Shown: positions 49,580 to 61,021 of the stretch, piece after piece
How positions within the stretch are numbered: the stretch's first letter is position 1
Layout: the number at the start of each line of letters is the position of its first letter
Source: Epiperipatus broadwayi
Lineage: Eukaryota > Onychophora > Udeonychophora > Euonychophora > Peripatidae
DNA length: 64,000 bases
Reading direction: 5' to 3'
Assembly: GCA_028023455.1 (NCBI GenBank)
Contig: JAQFVV010012418.1
Coordinates: 7,001,244-7,065,243, forward strand
Made by a program: the position numbers and the translations under genes
Notes under the pieces: model-generated
Databases searched by the model: none
What the model was told of the DNA's origin: nothing
The model's input: the letters and a program-made list of their open reading frames with translations, nothing else

Positions 49580-49990
49580 CTATTAGAAATTTAAGTTTAT
49601 AATTGGCCAGTACATTAATGGTACTAAATGGCAAGAGCATTAATGATGATCAGCATGTTTTAATATCCCAGCATTATTGTTTGATGATTATGTATTCTAA
49701 TGGATGAGCATCTATGTTTGTGCATCCAAATTAATATTTAAATAATTGAGCAAGCTGGCAAGGGCTCAATAGTTAGCCTGATGTATAATAGATCCATTTC
49801 TAATCCAGCCACAAGATGAACTGTTGATTTATTTTATTGTTGATCATTCATGACTCAAATGGTTATTACTTTAGAGGAGTACTTAAGTATTACTTACTTT
49901 ACTATTGATAAACTGGTGAATTTATAGTTAATTTCTAGTTGCTCTAAGGAGTTAACTGGGCTGATCTCACACAGATTTATCTATCATGCT
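49580..49990. repeat. Dispersed repeat family 2, copy 2
   Basis: Partner of 44,040-44,480 (same word order, clearly diverged), with ATTAATGATGATCAGCATGT near 49,651. See that entry for the shared blocks. It is preceded at 49,430-49,520 by a less AT-rich stretch that I could not place. Confidence 0.6.
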
Positions 49991-50498
49991 CTTTGAATGT
50001 ATAACATTTCTTATATATATTTGGATATTAACATTACTTAATATCTTCTCACTTTAATATCTTTTCCAATATTACTTATATATTTTTCAATAAATCTTTC
50101 TTTAATATCTTTCTTTATTTACTTTTATATACTTATGTATTTTAGCTTTTTTGTAAATTTCATTATTATTTGAAATATTTTCCTTCACCCCAGGTTCGCC
50201 CCCTCCCCTGATTACCCCTGTTATAATACATATATCTATAATATTTATATAATGCTTATGACTAATACAATTTAATTTTAGCACTATTGAATATGTATCA
50301 AAGCTCTGAAAGTATTAGATTGATATCTCATAATAATATTTAGTGAATAAGAATAAATATATACTATACATTCATAGACAAAATTAAGATAAATTTTCAA
50401 AATTTAGATCAATCTTAAAAATTCTAATTGAAAACTAGTGTTAAGCAATGAATTTTAGAGAAAATTATTTAAAAAAACTTAAAGCTATTGAAATTCAC

Positions 50499-50582
50499 CT
50501 TTCCATCTCCAGCATGGTGAAAACCAGCATCTGTTGAAAAAACTAGTAATTTTCTAGACTGTTCTCGCCACCCAATCTTTTT
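50499..50582 (-). CDS. ITGB: Integrin beta, internal exon B (beta-I domain, STDAGFH strand)
   Basis: A 28-codon exon reading [15 protein letters not shown], then [13 protein letters not shown]. The [11 protein letters not shown] segment is one of the most conserved in the beta-I domain; its aspartate belongs to the MIDAS/ADMIDAS region in known integrins. The acceptor is TTTAG ending at 50,583 and the donor GTGAAT begins at 50,498. Both boundaries are phase 0. IGWRE is the form I associate with arthropod betaPS (vertebrates have IGWRN), which is the main hint for an arthropod host. Confidence 0.95.
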
Positions 50583-51506
50583 CTAAATTAAAAAAAAAAA
50601 AATACAATTATGCATATAAAAAAAATCATAAATAAAAGTAAACATAATAAAAGTATATTAAATATTTGATTAATCTATTCATTCAATATACTGAATATTT
50701 GCTATAATAAATAGAGGGATTTGAACTTAGAATTATCAGTCTATATTCATATATATATATATGGGATGGAAAATGAATGTAGATTGAAAATGCTCAAGTT
50801 CAAATTGCTCTATTTATTAAACATTTAACTAAATAAGGTTATACATTGATTTTATAATATTTTTTCATATAAATATATTTTAAAAATTTATGATTAAAAA
50901 CAAAAAATAAATTGATATTATTTGATGTATTTGTTTACAGATATAAAATACTAAAAATATAATTTTGAAAAATATATATAACAAATGCAATATTATACAA
51001 TATGTAATTATTTACATCTTACAATGGTCTGCTAATTTAACAGCTAAAAAGAGCCTTTCATGAGTTTTATGTTTCCCAATTTGGTAAACTATACAAACAT
51101 TTTCTTTTATTGATATCTTACTGATTTTTGAAGAAAAACCTTCAATTAATTAGAGAATATTACAATTCTTTACTCTAGCATCTGCTCACATTTTTTATTG
51201 TGCAAATAAATATATAACAAATTGCATCAATACATGTATGCATACATGGAAGATTTAATGTATACATTTATAACAGTGAGAATATATATAAATGCACATA
51301 TGATAGGCATTTATGCACGAGTATTCAGTAATTTTAATATATATATATATATAATATTCATAAATATATATATACACAACACAAAAACAAGATTGATACA
51401 TTAAAAAATAATATAAACAAATATGTCACGTATGTGTTATTTTACTCAATGTAATATACAAAAGGGAGATATTCTCCATTATCCATTCACCTAATATGTG
51501 AGCACC

Positions 51507-51845
51507 ATAAAATTTCATTTGAGAATGCTTCATAAAATTTTAAAATTACACTTGCGGAGGCAAGATTCTGAACAAGATTCATTGTTTTTCAATTTGCTGG
51601 ATGTGATGCTATTGAAAAGACATATCGTTGAATTGGGAAAGTGAAGAGAATGAATACTAACCCAAGTTCCTAAAAAATATTTTATAGTAAATTTGAATAT
51701 GATTTTTGTGGAAATTCAGTTTACATAATAAAGATTTATCTCAAGACCCTCTACAAAAATACAATAAAGTGCTTTCACTCAAAAAATGTGGATGAGAATT
51801 GACTATAATAGAGAGGTACAATCAGGCAAGGTTTTAAATTAGTAA
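51507..51845 (+). pseudogene. LINE C-terminal fragment
   Basis: Broken frames read KFHLRMLHKILKLHLRRQDS, then DVMLLKRHIVELGK, and further on YKNTIKCFHSKNVDEN. They match in order the L-x-x-F-H-x-R-x-L-R-x-I-L block, the M-L-L-K-x-Q-L-R-W block and the R-F-K-D-x-L-K block found after the RT of CR1/RTE-type LINEs. Shares its KFHLRMLHK word with the 57.8-kb copy. Confidence 0.65.
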
Positions 51846-53669
51846 AAAAAAAAAAAATTTGCTGCAGAGGTAGTAATTTGAACATTTGTTTAAATATGCT
51901 ATTGCAAAACTCATGTTTATTTTTTCTTTCTATCTTTATTTTATTTATGAAATTAGAATGGCCTACTTATTTATAAGTGGTTGCTAATAAAAAAAAATGA
52001 TTTTGAGTTGTCCATAAAGATAAGTAACTTAAATTAATAATTAAAAATATAGCATTTATATTTATTTACAAATTATTCAGTTTTACAGCCATCAACACAT
52101 AAATTAAGTGTTGTTTTGATCCATTTTTTGGCTTAGTGTAAATAATCTTAGTAAAAATGTCTATTGATCCCATTTCTAATATTGAGATAGAATGCTTTCC
52201 TCTTTTTTTTAATGGGAATATTATAAAATTCAATTTACAATACTAAAAGACCATAAAACATATCACTTCATATCTGTGCATATATATAAATACAGATTAA
52301 ACTAGGTTCACAATCATAAATAATATATAATTAAGTATATATGTCACCAATACATCACATAATTTTTTCTGCTCGTATTCTAAAAATGATTTTAAGATTA
52401 GATATTCATTCTATTTTCTTTATTCAAAAGGCATAAATTACAAGCTTGAATAATTAATAGATACTAGATGTTATTATAATCTAGATCCTTAGATTAATTT
52501 CTAGGTTTAATATAACATTCTAGCCAAAGTATAAAAGATGCTTATAGTTAATATAATACAGAGATTATTAAAATACATGGTTACTAGTCTAATATTTAAT
52601 TAATACAAACAAGTTGGCTTGAATATTATAAAGCTATTAGTTTGAGATTATAAAGGAGTTAAAGATGATTTTTATATGTGAAAGTGCAAGTAGTTTAAAA
52701 AGTCCTCATGGTGAAAGCCATTAGCTAGAAACTAATCTAAAACTGTGAATAGTAGCATTACCATCTAGAATCCAATTAATATTCAAATTTATAATGGATG
52801 GCTCTAAAATAGAACAAAAAGAGTGAATATTAATTCTTAAAAGTATTAATATATACATGAACATTAAGCAGAATAAAAATATAGTTGTAATTATTAAATT
52901 ATCAAAAGTCAATTATTTTTTAGTTTTCCTGCCTTATGAAATATTTAAGATATAAACTTTATTAAATCTCATCTACCATTATATCAACAATTCCAGAAAT
53001 CATATTTTCTTGTTACTTTTAAAGCAAGTTCAAAATGAAAGAGTTATTATAATTATAAAATAATAAAAAGGATAGTTTTTAACTAAGCCGTTAGATTTTC
53101 CCAAATTTTATACATGACATCTTGCAGTGAAACAGGCCTGTATTAAACATTAAATTACTGATATATCAGTGCTATTTTTCATTTTTATCAAGATAAATCA
53201 TTTATTATAGAATTTGAAGTAGAAATAAGAAATCTGAAAGAAATTGAAGAAATGTGAACCTACTTAAAGTCTACTTTTTATATCAATATACTTATTAATA
53301 TTTGCTTTAAATTTTGATACAAAATTATGTTTAGACAAAAGCTGCCAGAATTTGTTGCTAACAGAAACCTAACACACCCAGACTTAAAACAACCGAGACA
53401 TAAAGAAATATAAATTATCAAATTTCACTGACTCTAAAGATAAAAATACATTATCTATATCCAAGATAATTATGAAAGAATGTTTTCATTGAAATGTTTA
53501 TGCTAAGATTAAATAATAATCAATAAAGCAAGTCATATATCATGTGACTTGTTTTAAGCTTGTATTCCAGATATGTAATATAGGGAGCATACCAATAGCT
53601 CTAACAAGCTTTTACTGATAAGTGCCACAAGAGAAAGCATTCAAAATATCTATCTAGAATTATCCCTAT

Positions 53670-53710
53670 CCTTCAGATCGTTTTCGAGCTTTTGGCTCAT
53701 CTCAGTGAGG
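53670..53710 (-). ncRNA. Hammerhead-like ribozyme motif (copy 3)
   Basis: Minus strand: CCTCA, CTGAGATGAGCCAAAAGCTC, GAAAAC, GATC, TGAAGG. Stem I and the stem II arms (GAGC, GCTC) are recognisable. The box carries two extra bases and the cleavage triplet is ATC. Likely decayed. Confidence 0.5.
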
Positions 53711-54007
53711 TGCTAGGATGTTCAGACACTAGATCTAAAATATCAACCCAAAGCCAGTACTTGTCTAATAAGTAACTATTAAATCTGCAAATTTTCAGAC
53801 GTGTCTTTAAATCCAGCTATCTAACTTAAATAGCTGTAATAGCTTCAGCAATATAACAATGCCAAATCCTCATATATCGCATGACTTGTTTTAAGCTTGA
53901 ATTACAGGTATGTAATATAGGAAGTGTACCAATGGCTCTAACAAGCTTTTATTGATAAGTGCCGCAAGAGAAAGCATTCAAAATCTCTGTCTAGAATTTA
54001 TCCCTAT

Positions 54008-54046
54008 CCTCAGGTCGGGTTCGAGTTTTGGCTCACTTCAGTGAGG
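54008..54046 (-). ncRNA. Hammerhead-like ribozyme motif (copy 4)
   Basis: Minus strand: CCTCA, CTGAAGTGAGCCAAAACTC, GAACC, CGAC, CTGAGG. Stem I is intact (CCTCA with TGAGG). GAAAC has become GAACC and the cleavage triplet GAC, so it is probably inactive. Confidence 0.5.
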
Positions 54047-54283
54047 CGCTAAAACTTCAGATACTAGATCTAAAATACCAACTCAAAGTCAGCACTTATC
54101 TAATATGTAACAATTAAGTAGAAAATTTGAAATTTTCAGACAAGTAAATGTCTTCAAATCCAGTTATCTAACTTAAATAGCTATATGGGTCTGAAAATAC
54201 TTCAGCCTCACCATATATTAATAGTTATGTATTAGATAAATGCTGGCTTTGAGTTGGTACATTATATCTAGTATATTCTAGCG

Positions 54284-54323
54284 CCTCACTGAGGTGAGCC
54301 AAAAGCTCGAAACCAGTCTGAGG
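54284..54323 (+). ncRNA. Hammerhead-like ribozyme motif (copy 5)
   Basis: Plus strand: CCTCA, CTGAGGT, GAGC, CAAAA, GCTC, GAAAC, CA, GTC, TGAGG. Stem I has five pairs and stem II four, with a five-base loop, and GAAA and GTC are in place. The box reads CTGAGGT rather than CTGANGA, so A9 is changed. Structurally this is the cleanest copy at this locus. Confidence 0.65.
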
Positions 54324-56849
54324 ATAGGGATAATTCTAGATAGATTTTGAATGCTTTCTCTTGCGGCAATTATCAATAAAAGCTTGTTAGAGCTATTGGT
54401 ACACTCCCTACATTACATATAAGATTAAATAACTTTATACATAATTTATAAAATGTCAATTGATTACATTGAAGTAATAAAAGCTAAATATAAAGATTTA
54501 GAAAGTGTATAAAAAAACTAGAATTGTTCAATTAAGCAGGGAATATCTATATAAAATTAGAAAAAAGATAATTATTTATTTATTAAATCTATGTTTCTCT
54601 AACTTGTGTAGATACAAATTTTTGAAATCAATGATATTTATTCCAAAGATGAATCTGGTAAGATAAGAAATATAATAGGATAGTACCATTTTAATGAAGA
54701 TCTTGAAATAAATTTCATATCTTTTTTATATTGTCATTAGAAAGATAATAAACAAATATATAGTTTAAAAATTTTTTTATATTCTTTCCACTTTTTTTTT
54801 CTTTTTAATTTAAGATTAAAATCTTTTACTTTATATAATTTATTTGATTATTTAACTTTTTTTTAAAGAATTTTTAAAATAAAATTATGATTAATATTTT
54901 ATTTTTATTATTCATATTTATTGAGTCAATTCTTAAAATATTAAAATTAATGTAAGTTTAAAACATTTATATAAATTTACATCTTAATTAATATAAACAG
55001 TTTATAATAAATATTAAGCTTTTAAGTATAGAATAAACCTTATACCAAATAGTATTTTTTTTTAAAAATTTTTTTTATTGATGGTATGCATGAAATACTA
55101 CTTTAGATAATTTTACCACAAAAGAAAAATATGACTAATCTCATAATTAATTTCTTCAGTTCACAATAAAACAAAATCATAATATTGGGTTAATAGCCTC
55201 GAAATCGTTTTTACTTATCAAATGTTGAGTTTCATCCTCAATGGAAGAGAATACTTGAAAAGTTCTGCATAAGATTATTTCCAGGATTTTTATATTTCTC
55301 AATACAATGTTTATTAATTTTTAAAAATTTTTGCAGCTTAATATGGAAAAAACTTATTAAAGTTTAAAATGTAGCTTTAAATATTACAGTATTACTATCT
55401 CTATGTTTAAAACTATAAGAGCATCTCCAATGGTCTTATGTTATTGCTTGGTTATAGTTTTCTATTCCCAAATACATGTTTTCAACAGACATCTATAAAA
55501 TAAAATAAAAACTAAAAAAAAAAAAAATTTTTAACAGCTACTATTTTTCTGGTCTAAAATTAATATATTTTATTGTTCACTTTTCCTTAATTCCTTTATG
55601 GTTTTTATTACATTAATAAGAAATTTGTCATATAATCTTTATTAAGTACAATTATAATTAATGTTGTAATAGGTTACTAAATAATTCACTTTATTCTCTA
55701 TTTTATTAGTGTGCAGGCTTCAACATTAAACTCATCAAATTTTTTATTCCTTGGTAAATAAGATTACAGATACGTTTGCAATTTTTATTTTTCCAATCAT
55801 GGAAGAATTTCAATCCCAAAGTTTTGGAAATAATATTCAAATGGTTTATTTTTCAGAAGTCCTTAAGAAGTTCAATTACTGAGAGTATCAGAGAATGAAT
55901 AGCAATACATGAATCTTGAGGTCCACCCAAATCCATTCCACTACCATTACATTAATTTACCTAGAGCGTAATAATGGCTCTGTGAAGTCAATCAGTTATT
56001 ATCAAATTTTTGCATAACATGGACTGATTATCATACACTTTTGTTTTTAAAGAAAAATTGCTATAAAAATATATATATATTTTCATTTAAAATAATGGCA
56101 CTTAATAATATGAGCATTTATAACTGTGGACTGTTAGGTTGTTTAGATCATAAATTAAAATGCTCCATGGGTAAAGGATATTTACATTAAAATATAGGTC
56201 CTATTCCAAAATTTAGATGAAAAATTTAATGTAAATTCTTAAAAAGTAACTACTGAAGCAGGGAATTTTGCTAAAAAATGTGCTGTACATAAATAAGTTA
56301 GTTCATGTCTTCACATTGGGGGGGGGGGGGGAATCATGACTGGTTCTCTAAATACATCTGCATTACTCATAACTCAATTAAAAAAAAAAGAAGTGATACC
56401 TCTCTTTAATAGAAAAATAAATTAAATGTGGAATTTCTTAAGCAATATAGAAATTTAGACAGAAATTTAATAAATAACAAAAAAACTTAAGATTGGTGAT
56501 TTAAATAGAAAATAAAATATTATTGTTTGTTGATCATAGTCACTATAAAAATTATTTTTTAAAGCATTAAAAGTAATATAAATACTCAAAAAAGTAATGA
56601 CATAATCCTATTAAATATGTGGCAAATACTCTTTTATATGATATTTCAAATAAATGAAGAAAAGTATTTTGATCATCATTTGAGTAATCATGCAAATATT
56701 TAAATGACAGGCATTAGCAAGATATTTATCATACTAACTCATTTAGATTCAAATAAAAATATCCAAATTTAAGAAAAATTAAACATAAAGCAGTTTTTCA
56801 TAATTTCAAAAATGTAATGGCTATAAGTTCTAATAACATACTTTGAGAA

Positions 56850-57960
56850 CTTTTAAAAAATGGTGGTGACATGATAGCTCAAAACTATTCAAAATGTTTA
56901 GAAATTGCAATTCTTGAAATTATGTTCCCTGATCTTAAGGAGATTTCTACTATTCCAGTTTATAAAATAAACGATAGAAAAGATTACAATAATTAACACA
57001 AAATATTGCTAACTACAGCAAAAATATTTTCAAGAATTTTATTTAATACAATTAACCATTAAGTCATTAATGAATATTTATTAGATTCAATGTATTTTTA
57101 GAGAATCAAGAAACACTATAAATTCAATTTTTATTGCAAAGCAAATGCAAATATATATATATAATAAGCAAAGATGAAATTTATTATTATTACTGATTTG
57201 GTCAAGTATTTGATTCAATTAATTGAAAAGATTTGTGGTAAAGTTTGAAATTACATGATTGTTCTTTATAATTTATTCACAATAATAAAGCTTTTACATG
57301 ATGGAACATGGGAAGTTATTTTTATAGATAAAAAATGTGAGACACTTGAAATAAAATTTAGTGTTAAACTGGAATTATTTTAATTTCAATTTATTATTAT
57401 AGCAATGGTTTTTGGTATAATAGCTTCAGGAAGCAAATATTAAATTATATAGATTTGGTGAATTTTTTAATCTGAAATGATTAAAACCAAAAACAAGAAT
57501 GTTATCTTCTTGGCTTCTAGATTTACAATATGTTGATGTTTGTGCTATTCTCAACAATTCAAAAGATAATTTATAATGTTTTAAATGAACTTATAAAGAC
57601 GTTGGTTTAGTAATAAATTTTCAAAAAACTCAAGTGATTGATCAGCCAGTGATAATAACTTAAAAAAATCTAAAATAACTTAAATATCTTAGAAGCTTTT
57701 TATGTGAACTAGGTAATGGAGGCAACATTGATATAAATGAATGCTACTACATTAAATTTAATACATTAAAAGACAAGACATTTCAACAGTGATATATTTA
57801 CAACTAAATTAGTTATATATTATAGGTTGTTTGATATAAAATAAAGGTGCTGGAAAAATTTCATTTAAGAATGCTCCATAAGTCTAAAAATATGATGACA
57901 AGATCATAAAAACAATTGTTCTTCAGCTTTCTAGATAAATCCATTACTATAAAGTCATAT
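56850..57960 (+). pseudogene. Decayed LINE, reverse transcriptase region
   Basis: Around 56,929 the frame reads DLKEISTIPVYKINDRKDYN, then ILLTTAKIFSRILFNTINH (RT entry). From about 57,520 it reads LQYVDVCAILNN, where Y-V-D-V stands for the catalytic Y-x-D-D, then DVGLVINFQKTQV. VLEKFHLRMLHKS follows near 57,850. Many stops and frame changes. The family is the same as the fragments at 32.2 and 51.5 kb as far as the shared words show; the clade (RTE-X or CR1-like) is uncertain. Confidence 0.75.
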
Positions 57961-60053
57961 CTTCATTTAAATGAACATGATTTCCTGAAAAAATATGTTA
58001 CAGTGAGGTGGCATTTTCCCACCTCATAATAAAATAATAGATAATTTTATTTATATCTGTTTTTGAGTTTACAGATGTTGCTTTTATGCAAATATTTTAC
58101 CTTATGATATATAACAAAATATCAAAAGTCACATACATAGAATAAATTTTAAAGTGTTTCTAAAATGTAACATTAAGTGTAAAACTAAAATATATTATAA
58201 TTTTTTTTATTTTAAAATAATATTATGATTTTAAATAAAAGAAACATTGCTATAGAAACCAGTCGCAAATTACTGGGGAAAAAATAAAAATGTTGCTATT
58301 GGAACCATCAGAAGTTTTCTAAAATGGACTGCATTTAAAAAAAGTGGGAATATTGTTATTTGCCATGTTTTTTATTGTATAAAAGACAATAAAATTTTGT
58401 AAGGATTTTAAGTTAATATAATGCATTAAATGGAGTGGAAAATCCTTCAGGATGCTTTCCCCGATCTTTCCAGCATTGTAGTTGAATATGGAGCTAAAGG
58501 CAAAGAAATGCTTTAAAAATTAACCATGATTCTGTCAATCTACTCATCACTATTCAATGCTGAAGAAATATTTGACATTTACTTGCCACAAAAGGAAAAC
58601 TAGTCATCTAAAGTGATTATCCCATAGAAATGTACTTCTATAAATTAATCTGCGAATCTATCTATTTTAAATGCTCAGAAGAAAATTGCAATATGAAAAA
58701 TGCCCGGAATGAATCAAAAGAAGCTAAAATATTATATTACCAGCAGACATTAAAATTTAACGATTAATGGTCATATTCCCACATTTACGGATACAAGATA
58801 TATAAGTGAACTCACAAAGACATTAAGCTAGTCAATTGACCTTTCTATAACTATCTTTACAAAGTTATTGTAAAATACAAAGATTTTTTTTCCCTCTCAC
58901 GTGTGATTATCATATAATTTTATTCTTTAATTAAAGTCATTGTTGTTTGTCATTTTTCATCCGAATCCAAGTTGATAATTTATTTCGTTAATGTAATAAA
59001 GTATTAGGTTGGAGGGGGGGGGATCAGAAAATATAATTGAATCTACATGAAAACATGTTTTGACGTGGGTTGATTATTGCTTGTGACTAGTATCGACTTG
59101 CCATTTAAAAATAATTTGTAGTTAGTCACACCACTATGTGCACAGTTGCCCGTTAGTTATATTTAAATTCCTCTAGACTAAAATTAATTTGCAAATATAG
59201 CATTTTTTTCATTTTACTGTTAACTGGATTCATAACAATTGTCAAAAGTGCGGTTAGTTACAATATATAAAATTTATTTAATTAATATAATGTCGAAAAT
59301 AGATGGGTAACACTAAACATATATACTTAATTATCAAGACCTCTTTGAAATTTTAATTATACTTTTGGCATGTTAATGGTGGTGGTGGGGTGGGGGAATA
59401 AGATACGCATCATTGTAAGAAAAAAAAATTAAATAAAAAAATATAAGAAATTTTATCAAAAATTGAATGAGTTAATTGGCACATAAAAATTTATCAATAA
59501 TTTGATAAAACCTAGACATGAAAATTAGAACTGAAGCCAAAACAACAAAAGAAAATATTTTCTTGCTGCATGGTTAATACAAATGTTCCAAAAATTAGAA
59601 ATAATGTGTAAAAGTTTTAATAAGAAAATGTTAAATAAGAGGAAGGAGGGATTTGGAATGACATAAAAAGGAATGGTGTTTTCAAAAATTCTTCTTCTTT
59701 TACCTTGCTCAAGAAAATTTACCATATTTTCTGGCTAGATCAACCGTGATTCTTCCCGGGAAATGCTTTTCCCACAGCTGTCTCTATATCTGCAGAAGCA
59801 TAACACCGCATCCAGTGCCCAAGGAATAAAGAACCATCAGTGAGCTAATTGGAGAATTATGTCAATGTTCAGTGTGGACTTTTAAAAATAATAAATCGCA
59901 TGTAATATCAGATGACCATTAAGAGCATAATTCGGTACTGAATGATTTGAAAGCCAACCAAATAAATGCATGATTGATGACATACAATGCGCGTCATATA
60001 TTATATAATGAGAATGCTAATAACTCTTAACAAGCTTTTCTGATTATTCCTAT

Positions 60054-60090
60054 CCTCAGACCGGTTTCTAGTTCTGACTGTTGTCTGAGG
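60054..60090 (-). ncRNA. Hammerhead-like ribozyme motif (copy 6)
   Basis: Minus strand: CCTCA, GACAA, CAGTCAGAACTA, GAAAC, CG, GTC, TGAGG. The first two bases of the CTGA box are missing. Stem I and the palindromic ACCGGT stem III are perfect. Confidence 0.5.
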
Positions 60091-60355
60091 TGCTAGGCTA
60101 TTCAGGCATTAGATTTTAAAAATACCAGGTCAAACCCAGCATTTATTTAATAGTTAATTATTAAGTAGAAAATCTGAAATTTTTGGACAACCATGTCTTC
60201 AAATCCAGCTAACTTAAATAGCCATATGGATCTGAATTAAGTTCAGATACACCATATATTAACAACTTTAGTTTCAACAGCAAAACTATAATTGCAAGAA
60301 AATCAAGTCACACTTCACGTGACTTAATTTAATAAGCTTTTCCTAATATCCCTAT

Positions 60356-60394
60356 CCTTAGACCAGTTTCTAGCTCTGGCTGTTGTTAGTGAGG
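60356..60394 (-). ncRNA. Hammerhead-like ribozyme motif (copy 7)
   Basis: Minus strand: CCTCA, CTAACAA, CAGC, CAGA, GCTA, GAAAC, TG, GTC, TAAGG. Stem II keeps three pairs (AGC with GCT). The box is mutated at G5, G8 and elsewhere, so it is inactive by family rules. Confidence 0.5.
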
Positions 60395-60607
60395 CGCTAG
60401 AATATTCAAGCACTAGATTTGAAAAATACCAGGTCAAGTCCAACATTTATCTAATAGTTAACTAACAGCTTTAACAATATAAAATCGCCAAAGGCTCAAG
60501 AGCATAACTATAATTGCGAGGAAATCAAGTCATAAATTACGTGACTTAATTTAATAAGCTTATTCTACAAATATTATATAATGAGGGTGCTAATAATTCT
60601 TAACAAG

Positions 60608-60641
60608 CTGATGATAACCAGAGCTAGAAACCAATCTGAGG
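60608..60641 (+). ncRNA. Hammerhead-like ribozyme motif (copy 8, intact CTGATGA box)
   Basis: Plus strand: CTGATGA, TAAC, CAGA, GCTA, GAAAC, CA, ATC, TGAGG. This copy preserves the full CTGATGA box and shows the stem II design (TAGC with GCTA, one arm base changed). The 5' half of stem I is replaced by AACAAG at the inversion junction and the cleavage triplet is ATC, so it lacks a closed stem I. Confidence 0.6.
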
Positions 60642-60982
60642 ATAGGGATATTTGGAAAAGCTTGTTAAGAGCTATTAGCATGCTCATTATATAACATTTG
60701 TAGAACAAACTTATTAAATTTAAATCACATGATGTATGACTTGATTTCCTTGTAATTATAGTTTTGCTCTTGACGCTTTTGGCGATTTTATATTGCTAAA
60801 GTTGTTAATGTACGATGTATCTGAACTTAGTTCAGTTTCATATAGCTATTTATATAGGATAGCTGGATTTAAAGATATATGGATGTCCGGAAATTTCAGA
60901 TTTTCTATTTACTAGTTAACTATTAGATAAATGCTGGGCTTGACTTGGTATTTTTAAAATATAATGCCTGAATAGCCTAGCA

Positions 60983-61021
60983 CCTCACTGACAACAGCCA
61001 GAGCCAGAAACTGGTCTGACA
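60983..61021 (+). ncRNA. Hammerhead-like ribozyme motif (copy 9)
   Basis: Plus strand: CCTCA, CTGACAA, CAGC, CAGA, GCCA, GAAAC, TG, GTC, TGACA. Spacing of every element is right. G8 is A in the box, one stem II base is changed and stem I keeps three pairs. Confidence 0.55.

Larger units (their letters stand above)
33518..50498 (-). other. Integrin beta intron between exons B and C
   Basis: The longest intron (17 kb). Items listed separately lie at 35.3, 37.7, 39.1, 41.8, 42.9-44.0, 44.0, 45.4, 47.8-49.0 and 49.6 kb. 33,600-35,300 and 35,700-37,650 are AT-rich with nothing definable. 42,100-42,450 is a less AT-rich patch of unknown origin. 46,640-47,110 is a GC-richer patch with repeated TAGCTGGC-type words, also unassigned. 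Confidence 0.75.
53504..54432. mobile_element. Hammerhead-type retroelement, tandem plus inverted, 13-bp target duplication
   Basis: The element (53,517-54,419, 903 bp) is flanked by the exact 13-bp repeat TAAGATTAAATAA at 53,504-53,516 and 54,420-54,432. It contains two tandem minus-oriented units about 338 bp apart, then one plus-oriented unit. Shared unit landmarks are GCTCTAACAAGCTTTT, GAGAAAGCATTCAAAAT, ATCCCTATCC and TCTAACTTAAATAGCT. Each unit has one hammerhead-like core. No coding frame. The exact duplication shows it inserted as one block. Confidence 0.85.

Noticed and set aside
58255-58270. GAAACCAGTC, as in hammerhead copies
   Set aside because: No CTGATGA-type box or stem I partner upstream; isolated ten-base match.
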